From NCBI GenBank assembly GCA_028692885.1, contig JAQUWM010000023.1:1-33987 (forward strand): 33,987 nt of DNA. The letters run 5' to 3'. Positions within the stretch are counted from its first letter, which is position 1, and every line of letters starts with the position of its first letter. Below are positions 1 through 7,712 of the stretch, in pieces. A model generated the notes under the pieces. That model did no database searches. It had not been told where the DNA came from and saw only the letters and a list, made by a program, of their open reading frames with translations. Source of the DNA: Acetobacterium sp. Its GTDB lineage: Bacteria; Bacillota; Clostridia; Eubacteriales; Eubacteriaceae. Both the position numbers and the translations under genes were made by a program.

Positions 1-298
1 CAACCTGGTTCATTGATCGTAACCACAGAAGTGACTGGGCGTCATCAATGCAGCCGTAGCGATGGCGGAGCCAGCGCGCAGGATCGAGGCAGTGGAAGTG
101 GCCACGATCGCCTGGGGAGCCTCCGGCATGACGCCGGCAGCGGGGTCGGTCACCGTAGTTAAGGGCGTCGAGGCGAGTTGGCGGGGCGCCGCCAGCGGAG
201 GCCGGACGCCCGGAGTCCAAGGAAGACCAAACGTCATAGCAAGCCGACCGTTATGCCTATCAAGGCAAAACTTGACATCAGTGTGGGATAATACAGAG
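1..298. other. GC-rich stretch, origin unknown
   Basis: Roughly positions 60-240 are visibly much richer in G and C (about two thirds by eye) than the AT-rich sequence that begins near 290. Open frames exist on both strands here (plus from 62, minus from 237 to 10), but neither has a convincing ribosome binding site, and the translations are low-complexity Ala/Pro/Gly-rich and not recognised. A short GC-rich inverted repeat (GGCGG at 180-184, CCGCC at 189-193) is present. It could be a foreign fragment, the end of a gene cut by the window edge, or a structured non-coding element. I assign no function. Confidence 0.4.
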
Positions 299-781
299 TT
301 AATTATCGAATGAATTTAATAATGAGAAATCATCAATATCACCTTTAGGTATTGGATAATCTGTTTTAAACATTGAATCCGTGAATCCTGAACTAATCGT
401 AGTCTTTATTATTTGCCCATTCACAAGATTGATGTTAAATACATGGTGATTTCCTTGATGGTACCAGCTATCAATCGAACAGGTGCCAGAACAAAGCAAC
501 AATTCAGGAATGCCATTATTATCTATATCAAATATAGAGTAATATTGCCAAGCACTATCATCATACGCATATTTTAAAATATTTTTATAAATCGATTTAT
601 AATCCTGATCTTTTATATCCCTAAAAACATCTGCTGTACTTCCAGGAGCATCTGACCCAGCAGCAACGATCTGAATTTCGATTCCTTCCAGGCGATATCC
701 ATATCCAGCAGTACCAGCTGAATCACCATTTTTCGCCCACCCCACCCTGCCAACGTTCTGAGCATGGACACGATAATACAT
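299..781 (-). pseudogene. Truncated ChW-repeat surface protein
   Basis: This 160-residue frame opens directly inside a clostridial hydrophobic (ChW) repeat (residues 1-40, motifs VHAQN, GWAKNG, GTAGYGYRLEGIEI). It is followed by about 110 residues with an acidic FDIDNNGIPELLL segment resembling calcium-binding or FG-GAP-like loops. ChW proteins are normally exported and carry several repeats behind a signal peptide. Here there is no signal peptide, no clear ribosome binding site before the ATG at 781, and an in-frame stop only three codons upstream of it. The single repeat is very like the third repeat of the secreted ChW/C39 protein at 10648-12306. I read it as the 3' remnant of a longer gene that lost its front, though a short expressed protein cannot be excluded. 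Confidence 0.6.
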
Positions 782-821
782 CGTCCATGATCACACAGAT
801 TAAAAGCCACTCAGGTTCGGT

Positions 822-839
822 ATGACATTCATGACATTC
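822..839. repeat. Tandem 9-bp direct repeat
   Basis: The 9-mer ATGACATTC occurs twice back to back (822-830 and 831-839). It lies exactly between the stop codon of the nuclease gene and the beheaded ChW gene. It may be a junction scar or target-site duplication, or chance. Confidence 0.7.
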
Positions 840-840
840 T

Positions 841-1827
841 TTATAATTCAGTATCATCCGCTCCGTTTTGCTCCATGTATTCTTCTCGAATCATAGCTAA
901 AGTTTTGCCTGTATCTTTATGTACAGCAAAAACATAAGTCTGAACGCTGGACCATCCATAAACCTTTTTCAACCATGTTTGCATTGATTTTTCTTCTCCG
1001 TTGGCCATAACATTGCCGTTGGCCAGAAGTTTCCCTTCATTATCTGTGCCTTTGGCAATGATAATGTCACCCTCTTTAACAACACCCCAATCAAGCATTA
1101 AATCAATTTTAGGCAGTGATCGCCGTGTGATTTTTTTATCTCCAGATACTATCGCCATAACCGATTTATCCATTAAGTTCACATAATAATCATAGTTTGT
1201 AACAGGGAGAAGCTTTTCTACATAAAAGAATACATCTTCATTTAGCTGATACGGAGTCAGTCTATAGCAACACATATCAACATTATTGCTATTAAGCCAT
1301 GCAACCGCCGATAATGTCTGCTCATCAAAATCAGACGCAACCAGTATAATCCTTTGCTTTTCATTGAAGTTCTTCTGCGCATCATTGACCTGCAGAAATT
1401 CATTCAACTTACGAATAGCAAGTTCAAATGAGGTTAGCTCGCCAAGTTGAAACTCACTTCTGTATTTTTCAATGTATGGAGCGTAAACTTTTTTTACTAA
1501 ATCATCAGTTTTATCTATTGTAGCATAGCTGGCAGCATATCTTATTGCTTGAAATTCAAAAGCTTCTCTGCGATGTTCAATATCTTTACGATCCCTCTTT
1601 ATTTCAATAAGGACAATATTTCCGTTATTATCGACCGCAGTCAAGTCGCTCCTTCCATTCTTTTCATTTCTAACCTGTTTGCCGACAATAAGCATCGATT
1701 CTTCATCATCACAGATCATCTCAATACTGTTTCTCAGAATTTCTTCTATGTCATTTTCCGTCATATTCAGTTCTAAAAAAGTGACTGGTTCAATCCTGTT
1801 GGCTTGTTTTCCTTTTAAAATAAACAA
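841..1827 (-). CDS. PD-(D/E)XK nuclease with RAMA-like C-terminal domain
   Basis: Predicted DNA endonuclease of about 328 residues. The N-terminal part has a PD-(D/E)XK core: GRSDLTAV supplies the acidic residue (about D61), and the strand IVLIEIKRD supplies E75-x-K77, as in DUF91/NucS-like and restriction-type nucleases. The last 80 or so residues (GVVKEGDIIIAKG, GKLLANGNVMANG, a Trp-rich end) resemble RAMA domains, which accompany restriction and methylase enzymes and are thought to read modified DNA. Start choice: a GTG at 1836 overlaps the ribosome binding site AAGGAG (1841-1836), whereas the TTG at 1827 lies 8 nt after it, so TTG is preferred. It has its own promoter and no methylase partner in the window. 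The nuclease fold is fairly sure; the RAMA call and any defence role are inference. Confidence 0.7.
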   Translation of the reverse strand: MFILKGKQANRIEPVTFLELNMTENDIEEILRNSIEMICDDEESMLIVGKQVRNEKNGRSDLTAVDNNGNIVLIEIKRDRKDIEHRREAFEFQAIRYAASYATIDKTDDLVKKVYAPYIEKYRSEFQLGELTSFELAIRKLNEFLQVNDAQKNFNEKQRIILVASDFDEQTLSAVAWLNSNNVDMCCYRLTPYQLNEDVFFYVEKLLPVTNYDYYVNLMDKSVMAIVSGDKKITRRSLPKIDLMLDWGVVKEGDIIIAKGTDNEGKLLANGNVMANGEEKSMQTWLKKVYGWSSVQTYVFAVHKDTGKTLAMIREEYMEQNGADDTEL

Positions 1828-1861
1828 ATTTCCCACTCCTTGCTGATATGCTTTTATTACT

Positions 1862-1891
1862 ATTCTAACACATTTTTTATCTTTTCATCAA
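1862..1891 (-). promoter_or_regulatory. Sigma-A promoter of nuclease gene
   Basis: On the minus strand TTGATG (1891-1886), an 18-bp spacer and TAGAAT (1867-1862) lie about 35 bp upstream of the TTG start. The nuclease gene therefore probably has transcription independent of ssrA. Confidence 0.5.
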
Positions 1892-1943
1892 ATAAATCGT
1901 TTTACTCATCAAACTGCTTCCAAAGCCATTTCTACCCAAACAG

Positions 1944-1969
1944 AAAAAAACCACCTCATCACAAGGCGG
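1944..1969 (-). terminator. Rho-independent terminator of ssrA
   Basis: On the minus strand a stem CCGCCTT / GAGGTGG (two wobble pairs, 5-nt loop, 1951-1969) is followed by seven T residues (1950-1944). It sits 31 bp past the tmRNA 3' end and should end the smpB-ssrA transcript. Confidence 0.75.
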
Positions 1970-2000
1970 CCTTTATTGTATCAAAATCTATATTCTTATT

Positions 2001-2399
2001 TGGTGGAGGCGAGGGGAGTCGAACCCCTGTCCGAAAATCCATTCACAGGAGCTTCTCCGAGTGCAGTCATTGTTTATTTTCTCATTCCCCTCTTTCTCCA
2101 ATGACATAGAAAAAAAGGAACCAGCCTCTTGATCGTTAATGGTGCGAGACACTACCAAAAACGGTTCCCTGCTTCAATGAACGCCGAAACCCAAAACCAC
2201 AGGTTGAGATGGGAGGCGTGCAGCATTAATTATGCTGCGAAGTCTTAGTATTAAACTTTAGAGCGTATTACGCTGCTAAAGCTAACCCGTAACTTTTTTC
2301 TGTTTTTGCGTTTATATTTATGCGCCACTTTTTACGATGATCAGCAACATCGACTCGCTACTCAAGCTTCAAAACCCCCGTCGAAACCAGTACGCCCCC
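2001..2399 (-). ncRNA. ssrA: tmRNA (one-piece, 399 nt)
   Basis: Transfer-messenger RNA, which with SmpB frees stalled ribosomes and tags the unfinished peptide. The 5' end GGGGGCG (2399-2393) pairs with CGCCTCC before an encoded CCA at 2001, forming the tRNA-like acceptor stem. The T-arm region contains GGTTCGACTCC. The mRNA-like part starts at a GCA resume codon at 2309 and runs to a TAA at 2268, encoding the tag AKTEKSYGLALAA. The hydrophobic ALAA tail is the usual protease-recognition end. The gene lies 10 bp after smpB on the same strand, so the two components may be co-transcribed and the RNA processed out. The reverse strand gives a spurious open frame across the 3' end, a common annotation error. 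Confidence 0.97.
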
Positions 2400-2409
2400 A
2401 AATAATTAA

Positions 2410-2868
2410 CTAGCCACTATGCCGCATACTTTTTTGAATCCGTCGGTCTGAATCTCGCTCGGCAATGGCGTGACGCTTATCATAAAGCTTCTTGCCCTTG
2501 GCCAGCGCCAGTTCCATTTTACACCGGCCATCCTTAAAGTAAAGGGTCAGTGGTACCAGAGTGTAGCCTTCCCGTTGCTTCAGCCCGATCAGTTTGCGGA
2601 TCTGCTGTTTATGCAACAAGAGCTTACGAACGCGCAAAGGATCTTTATTATAAATATTCCCCTGCTCATAAGGATCAATATGCATCTGATAAACAAAAAT
2701 CTCACCGTTGTAAATGTCGGCAAAACTTTCCTTCAGGCTGACTTTTCCGCCGCGGATCGATTTCACTTCCGTCCCGGATAAAACCAGACCGACCTCATAG
2801 GTATCTTCAATGGTAAAATCATGACGTGCTTTTCGGTTTTTGGCCACAATCTTAATATTTTCTCCCAT
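2410..2868 (-). CDS. smpB: SsrA-binding protein SmpB
   Basis: Small RNA-binding protein that binds the tRNA-like part of tmRNA and places it in the ribosomal A site during trans-translation. The 152-residue product has the usual family length and motifs: KNRKARHDF near the start, [17 protein letters not shown] in the OB-fold barrel, and a basic C-terminal tail ([16 protein letters not shown]) that enters the decoding channel. A TTG two codons upstream abuts the ribosome binding site. GAGGAG (2880-2875) lies 6 nt before the ATG at 2868, so that ATG is the start. It sits 52 bp after rnr and 10 bp before ssrA. The pairing of rnr with smpB and tmRNA fits the known role of RNase R in degrading the faulty mRNA in trans-translation. 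Confidence 0.97.
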   Translation of the reverse strand: MGENIKIVAKNRKARHDFTIEDTYEVGLVLSGTEVKSIRGGKVSLKESFADIYNGEIFVYQMHIDPYEQGNIYNKDPLRVRKLLLHKQQIRKLIGLKQREGYTLVPLTLYFKDGRCKMELALAKGKKLYDKRHAIAERDSDRRIQKSMRHSG

Positions 2869-2920
2869 GCGCAACTCCTCTGTTCTTAGCTAGTTTTTTA
2901 TTATAGCACAGTTTTCTTAA

Positions 2921-5053
2921 TTATTCAATAGGTTCAAAATCGACTTGTTTGGAACTCACGTCGGCCTTGGCCACTTTGATTCGGATTTCCTGACCGAGTC
3001 TGAATATTTTCCCCCGATGTTCGCCAATATGCTGATGAAGCTCCGGATCATAGTTATAAAAATCGTCTTTTAAATCCTGGAGCCGCACCAGACCTTCGAT
3101 GGTATTTTCCAGTTCGACAAAAAAGCCGAAAGAGGTGACGCCACTGATCCGGCCGCAAAATTCTTCACCAATATGGCGGGTCATATATTCGGTCATCTTG
3201 AGCTTGGTGATTTCCCGCTCGATGGTTTCAGCCCGACGCTCGGTTTCTGAGGCATGCTTGGCCACCGCCTCGATATTCGCCTCCAGATAATCCAGCGATT
3301 TTTTATTGATTTTTCCGGTTAGCGCCTTGGCCAGATAGCGATGGACAAAAAGATCCGGGTAGCGTCTTATCGGCGAGGTAAAGTGGGTATAGAAACTGGC
3401 TCCCAGAGCATAGTGACCGAGATTGTGGCCTTCATAAACGGCCTGCTGCATCGTCCGCAGCATCAGCAAGGTGATCACCCGCTCTTCATTCTTGCCAGCG
3501 ATATCTTTGACCAGCTGCTGGAAGTCCTGGCCAGAAGGCACCTGATCATCGTTTTTCCCCAATTTAAAGCCATAACGATTGATAAAGGTGCGAAACGCCG
3601 CCAGTTTATCGGGATGGGGTTCCGGGTGATTTCTAAAAATAAAGGGCGCATCAAGTTTGGAAACATGTTCGGCAATGGTTTCATTGCAGGCCAACATAAA
3701 TTCTTCGATGATTCGGTGGGAGATCAGCCGTTCGTCAATGATGATGTCCTCAGGAAAACCCTGTTTATCCAATAAAATCTTGGCTTCAGGAAAATCGAAA
3801 TTGATGGCGCCCCGGTTTAAGCGGCGTTTGACGCGCAGAATTTCATGGAGCTCCTCCATCAAGACCAAATCACTACGAAACGGTTTTAGATCAGCAGCCT
3901 TGTCGATCCGGTCTTCCAACAAGGCATCGACTTTTTTATAAGTCATCCGGGCTTTGGAACAGATCACTGATTTGAAAATATCATAATCCACCACCTGACC
4001 ATTTTCGTCGATTTCCATTTGACAGCTAAAAGTCAGCCGATCCTTGTTCGGCACCAGACTGCAGACGTCATTGGAAAGCTTGAAGGGTAGCATCGGAACG
4101 ACCCGGTCGACCACATAGACACTGGTGCCGCGGTCCAGAGCGGACACATCAATGTCGCTGCCCTGTTTCACATAATGACTGACATCGGCAATATGAACGC
4201 CTAAGACAAAATGACCATTTTTCTTTTTCCGAATCGATACGGCATCATCAAAATCCTTGGCGTCATCGCCGTCAATCGTAAAGATCTGTTCTTCCCGGAG
4301 ATCCTTCCGATTTTCCATTTCTCGCGGAGAAATCCGGTCATTTAACTGATTGGTTTGCCGTTCCACTTCATGGGAAAAATCCATCGGAATATCATATTCT
4401 TTCAAGACTGAGAGAATATCAATACCGGGCTCGTCCTCGTTGCCCAAAATTTCCAGAATTTCCCCTTCTGGATTTTTTCCTACATCTGACCAGGAGACGA
4501 TTTGAGTGACCACCTTATCGCCGCTAATGGCCTTTTTACCACGCCGATCAGGAATAAAAATATCCTTGCAGAGACGGTCATTATCCGCTACCACGAAGCC
4601 AAAGCCCTTGCCCTTTTCATATCGGCCAATGATTTTTTTATGACCCCGGTCAATGATTTCTACCACTTCCCCTTCCGGTCTTTTATCCCCCGGTTTAGAC
4701 GTTAGCCGAACCCAGACGGTGTCCATATCCAGTGCTCCATGGAGATACTTTTCGGGAATAAAGACATCTTCGGAAAAAATGCTGTAATCGGGAATGACAA
4801 ATCCGAAACCCCGCTGGTTGCCGCGTAAGACGCCCACAATTTTGGGACAATCGTCGGTTTTCTGATACCCTCCGTTGCAATCTTTTTCCACTCTGGCTTT
4901 AATTTCCAGCTCTTTGAGCACATGGCTCAGCATCTGCCGATCCTTCTTTTTGGACAGACCGATAAAGTCCGATAATTGATCAAAGGTCATATTCTGGTAT
5001 TTTTTGTCATTCATTAAACGTCTGACAATCCGTTTTAATTCTTTAGTTTTCAT
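2921..5053 (-). CDS. rnr: Ribonuclease R
   Basis: Processive 3'-5' exoribonuclease that degrades structured RNA, including mRNAs released by trans-translation. The product is 710 residues: an N-terminal winged-helix-like region (about 1-70), two cold-shock OB domains (GFGFVIPD and GFGFVVAD), the RNB catalytic domain with the metal-binding motif DGDDAKDFDDA at about 262-272, and a C-terminal S1 domain (about 620-705). It ends soon after the S1 fold and lacks the long Lys-rich tail of the 813-residue E. coli enzyme, which is common in Firmicutes. An ATG lies five codons upstream at 5068, but GGAGAA directly precedes the ATG at 5053, which I prefer. That start overlaps the end of mutS by 11 bp, suggesting translational coupling. 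Confidence 0.95.
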   Translation of the reverse strand: MKTKELKRIVRRLMNDKKYQNMTFDQLSDFIGLSKKKDRQMLSHVLKELEIKARVEKDCNGGYQKTDDCPKIVGVLRGNQRGFGFVIPDYSIFSEDVFIPEKYLHGALDMDTVWVRLTSKPGDKRPEGEVVEIIDRGHKKIIGRYEKGKGFGFVVADNDRLCKDIFIPDRRGKKAISGDKVVTQIVSWSDVGKNPEGEILEILGNEDEPGIDILSVLKEYDIPMDFSHEVERQTNQLNDRISPREMENRKDLREEQIFTIDGDDAKDFDDAVSIRKKKNGHFVLGVHIADVSHYVKQGSDIDVSALDRGTSVYVVDRVVPMLPFKLSNDVCSLVPNKDRLTFSCQMEIDENGQVVDYDIFKSVICSKARMTYKKVDALLEDRIDKAADLKPFRSDLVLMEELHEILRVKRRLNRGAINFDFPEAKILLDKQGFPEDIIIDERLISHRIIEEFMLACNETIAEHVSKLDAPFIFRNHPEPHPDKLAAFRTFINRYGFKLGKNDDQVPSGQDFQQLVKDIAGKNEERVITLLMLRTMQQAVYEGHNLGHYALGASFYTHFTSPIRRYPDLFVHRYLAKALTGKINKKSLDYLEANIEAVAKHASETERRAETIEREITKLKMTEYMTRHIGEEFCGRISGVTSFGFFVELENTIEGLVRLQDLKDDFYNYDPELHQHIGEHRGKIFRLGQEIRIKVAKADVSSKQVDFEPIE

Positions 5054-7712
5054 ATTTTCTCCGATCATCTAGTTTTTTACGTAATTGGTCGATTACCATC
5101 ATGACTTCGATGGGACTCATTTCATTGATATTCAAGTCTCTGATCACACCCAGAGCGGCCTCTTCTTCGGCGGTCATCCGCTTGGCCACATCAAAAAAGT
5201 TCAGCTGGGCGCCTTTTTCACCAAATAATAGTGGGGGTTCCGCTACCAGCAACTCCTGCCGGTAGGTGTCTTCCCCGGATTCCAGATGACCCAGAATTTC
5301 CTGAGCCCGCCTTGTTACCCCCACCGGAAAACCAGCCAGCTTGGCCACCTCGATCCCATAACTCTGGTCGGCTGGGCCGGGAATGATTTTTCGCAAGAAG
5401 ATCACGCCATCAGGGGTATCTTTGAGCCGAATGCTGAAATTTTTAATCCCTGGTTTTAGGGTTTCCAGTTCAGTCAGTTCATGGTAATGGGTAGCAAACA
5501 GGGTTTTGGCCCCGATGCTGTCTTCGTTATGGAGATATTCCACCACTGCCCAGGCAATGCTGATGCCGTCAAAGGTGGAGGTACCCCGGCCGATTTCATC
5601 CAGAATCACCAGACTGCGATGGGTGGCATTTTTTAGAATATTGGCGACCTCGGTCATTTCCACCATAAAGGTACTCTGGCCGCTGGCCAGATCATCGCTG
5701 GCTCCGACCCGGGTGAAAATCCGGTCGACCACCCCGATGGCAGCAGCGTCTGCCGGGACAAAGGAGCCGATCTGAGCCATCAGGGTAATGATCGCCACCT
5801 GGCGGATAAAGGTGGACTTCCCGGCCATATTCGGCCCGGTGATAATCAGCATCCGCTGGTCATCCTGATTGAGCAGACAGTCGTTGCCGATAAAAAAGTT
5901 GGTGCCAATCATATCCTCCACCACCGGATGACGACCGTTTTGGATCAGCAGGGTGTTGTCTTCAGTAATTTCCGGACAAACGTAGCGATTCTGCAGCGCC
6001 ACGGTGGCCAGTGAATAGATGGCATCCAGTTCCGCTACTTCCCGGGCTTTCTGCTGAATTCTGGGAATCTCTTGAAGGAGGCCGTCGCGGATTTCCTGAA
6101 ACACCTGGGTTTCGCAACGGAGCAAGCCTTCCTGGGCGCCGAGAATCTTGTTTTCCATTTCTTTCAGCTCGGGGGTAAAATACCGCTCGGCATTGGCCAG
6201 GGTCTGTTTGCGGATATAGTCTTCCGGCACCTGGTCGAAATTACTTTTGGTTATCTCTATAAAATACCCAAAAATCCGATTATATTTCACTTTCAGGTTT
6301 TTTATTCCCGTGCGTTCGCGCTCCCGGCATTCCAGATCGCGGATCCAATCCTGACCTTTTTCGGCTGCTTCCCGAAATTCATCGATTTCTTGATGGTAGC
6401 CGGTTTTGATCACGTGGCCATCTTTAAGCACCAGCGGCGCCTGGTCGTCGATCGACTTTTCGATATGCGCCCAGACATCGGTGAGCAAATCATCGGGATC
6501 AAACAGACCGCGCAGTTTTTGCGATCCCAGCAATTCGACAAAATCCCGGATCAGCGGCAGCGCTCCCAGCGATTGTTTCAGCGCCAGTAAATCCCGGGGA
6601 TTGATGGTCCCAAAGGCCAGTTTGCCGCAGAGCCGTTCTAGATCATAAACCTTGGTCATGATCGTTTTAAACGCCGGCAGATGGGCGGCATTGTCATAAA
6701 AAGCCGCCACGCCACCCTGTCGTGCAAGAATACTGTCGCGATTTAGAAGCGGTGCCTCGACCCAGCGGCGCAGGGTTCGTCCGCCCATGGCGGTGACGGT
6801 TTTGTCCAGCACCCCCAGCAGGCTGCCCTTTTTTTCCAGAGTTCTGAGAGTCTGAGTCAGCTCCAGATTGCGCCGGGTCGATAAATCCAGCACCATATAA
6901 TCCTTACTATTATAATAGCGGATGGTTTTAATATGGGTCAGAGCTCGTTTTTGGGTTTCATCGAGATAGAGCAGCAGCGCCCCGGCGGCGGCGATGGCAT
7001 GATCCCGACGCTCCAGATCCAGGGCACCGAGGGCAAAGACCTGAAACTGATCAATAATCCGTTTGCTGCCGTTTTTAACCGAGAAGTATTTTTCCGGATA
7101 AAGACTGGCCAGAATCCCAAAACTGTTTTCAATCATCGCCAGCGCCTGGGTATCTTTAAACAGCGCCGGATTAAGGATCACCTCGGCCGGCAATAACCGC
7201 CCGATTTCATCGGACAGTTGGGACAGCCATTGTTCCCGGGTTTTGGCCGCGATCTGAGTGACATAAAAATCCCCGGTCGAGACATCCAGACTGGCCAGAC
7301 CGAGGGTATTGTTTTCCAGAAAGAGCGCCATCAGGTAATTGTTTTTTTTGGATTCCAATAATTTACCTTCGGAAATGGTGCCCGGGGAAATAACTCGGAT
7401 AATTTCCCGACGGACGATCCCTTTGGCTTCCTTAGGGTCTTCCATCTGCTCACAGATGGCGACCTTGTAGCCTTTTTCGACCAGCCGGGTGATGTAATTC
7501 TGGGCGGCATGATGGGGTACCCCGCACATCGGCGCCCGTTCTTCCAGCCCGCAATCGCGGCCAGTCAGAGCAATTTCTAACTCCCGGGAAGCCGTCAGGG
7601 CATCGTCAAAAAACATTTCATAAAAGTCGCCCATCCGAAAGAAAAGGAGGGCATCAGGAACCTCCTCATGAATTTGCAGGTATTGGGTCATCATCGGGGT
7701 GAGCTGCGCCAT
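5043..7712 (-). CDS. mutS: DNA mismatch repair protein MutS
   Basis: Mismatch-recognition ATPase of the methyl-independent MutS1 type, about 889 residues. The mismatch-binding domain carries the Phe-x-Glu wedge (GDFYEMF, about residues 28-34). The clamp and lever region follows, then the ABC-type ATPase with Walker A GPNMAGKST (near residue 620), Walker B LVILDEIGRGTS and the ATHYHELTEL motif. Start: AGGAGG lies 6 nt before the ATG at 7712, giving the usual MAQLTPMM N-terminus; an upstream ATG at 7742 lacks a site. The gene overlaps miaB by 47 bp and rnr by 11 bp, so it is embedded in one operon. mutL does not follow, although in many clostridia it does; here the RNA decay and rescue genes come next. 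Confidence 0.97.
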   Translation of the reverse strand: MAQLTPMMTQYLQIHEEVPDALLFFRMGDFYEMFFDDALTASRELEIALTGRDCGLEERAPMCGVPHHAAQNYITRLVEKGYKVAICEQMEDPKEAKGIVRREIIRVISPGTISEGKLLESKKNNYLMALFLENNTLGLASLDVSTGDFYVTQIAAKTREQWLSQLSDEIGRLLPAEVILNPALFKDTQALAMIENSFGILASLYPEKYFSVKNGSKRIIDQFQVFALGALDLERRDHAIAAAGALLLYLDETQKRALTHIKTIRYYNSKDYMVLDLSTRRNLELTQTLRTLEKKGSLLGVLDKTVTAMGGRTLRRWVEAPLLNRDSILARQGGVAAFYDNAAHLPAFKTIMTKVYDLERLCGKLAFGTINPRDLLALKQSLGALPLIRDFVELLGSQKLRGLFDPDDLLTDVWAHIEKSIDDQAPLVLKDGHVIKTGYHQEIDEFREAAEKGQDWIRDLECRERERTGIKNLKVKYNRIFGYFIEITKSNFDQVPEDYIRKQTLANAERYFTPELKEMENKILGAQEGLLRCETQVFQEIRDGLLQEIPRIQQKAREVAELDAIYSLATVALQNRYVCPEITEDNTLLIQNGRHPVVEDMIGTNFFIGNDCLLNQDDQRMLIITGPNMAGKSTFIRQVAIITLMAQIGSFVPADAAAIGVVDRIFTRVGASDDLASGQSTFMVEMTEVANILKNATHRSLVILDEIGRGTSTFDGISIAWAVVEYLHNEDSIGAKTLFATHYHELTELETLKPGIKNFSIRLKDTPDGVIFLRKIIPGPADQSYGIEVAKLAGFPVGVTRRAQEILGHLESGEDTYRQELLVAEPPLLFGEKGAQLNFFDVAKRMTAEEEAALGVIRDLNINEMSPIEVMMVIDQLRKKLDDRRKYEN

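Noticed and set aside
1840..2109. Plus-strand open frame with GGGEGSRTPV in its product
   Set aside because: It is the reverse strand of the tmRNA 3' end, a well-known false protein; the RNA gene explains the region.
1..2400. Duplicate of the ssrA 3' end marking an integrated element
   Set aside because: I looked for a second copy of the tmRNA T-arm/acceptor sequence to the left and found none within the window.
3341..3775. 144-residue plus-strand frame inside rnr
   Set aside because: Antisense to the RNB domain of a well-conserved gene, no ribosome binding site, unrecognisable product.
6072..6590. 172-residue plus-strand frame inside mutS
   Set aside because: Reverse-strand shadow of conserved mutS codons, without start signals.
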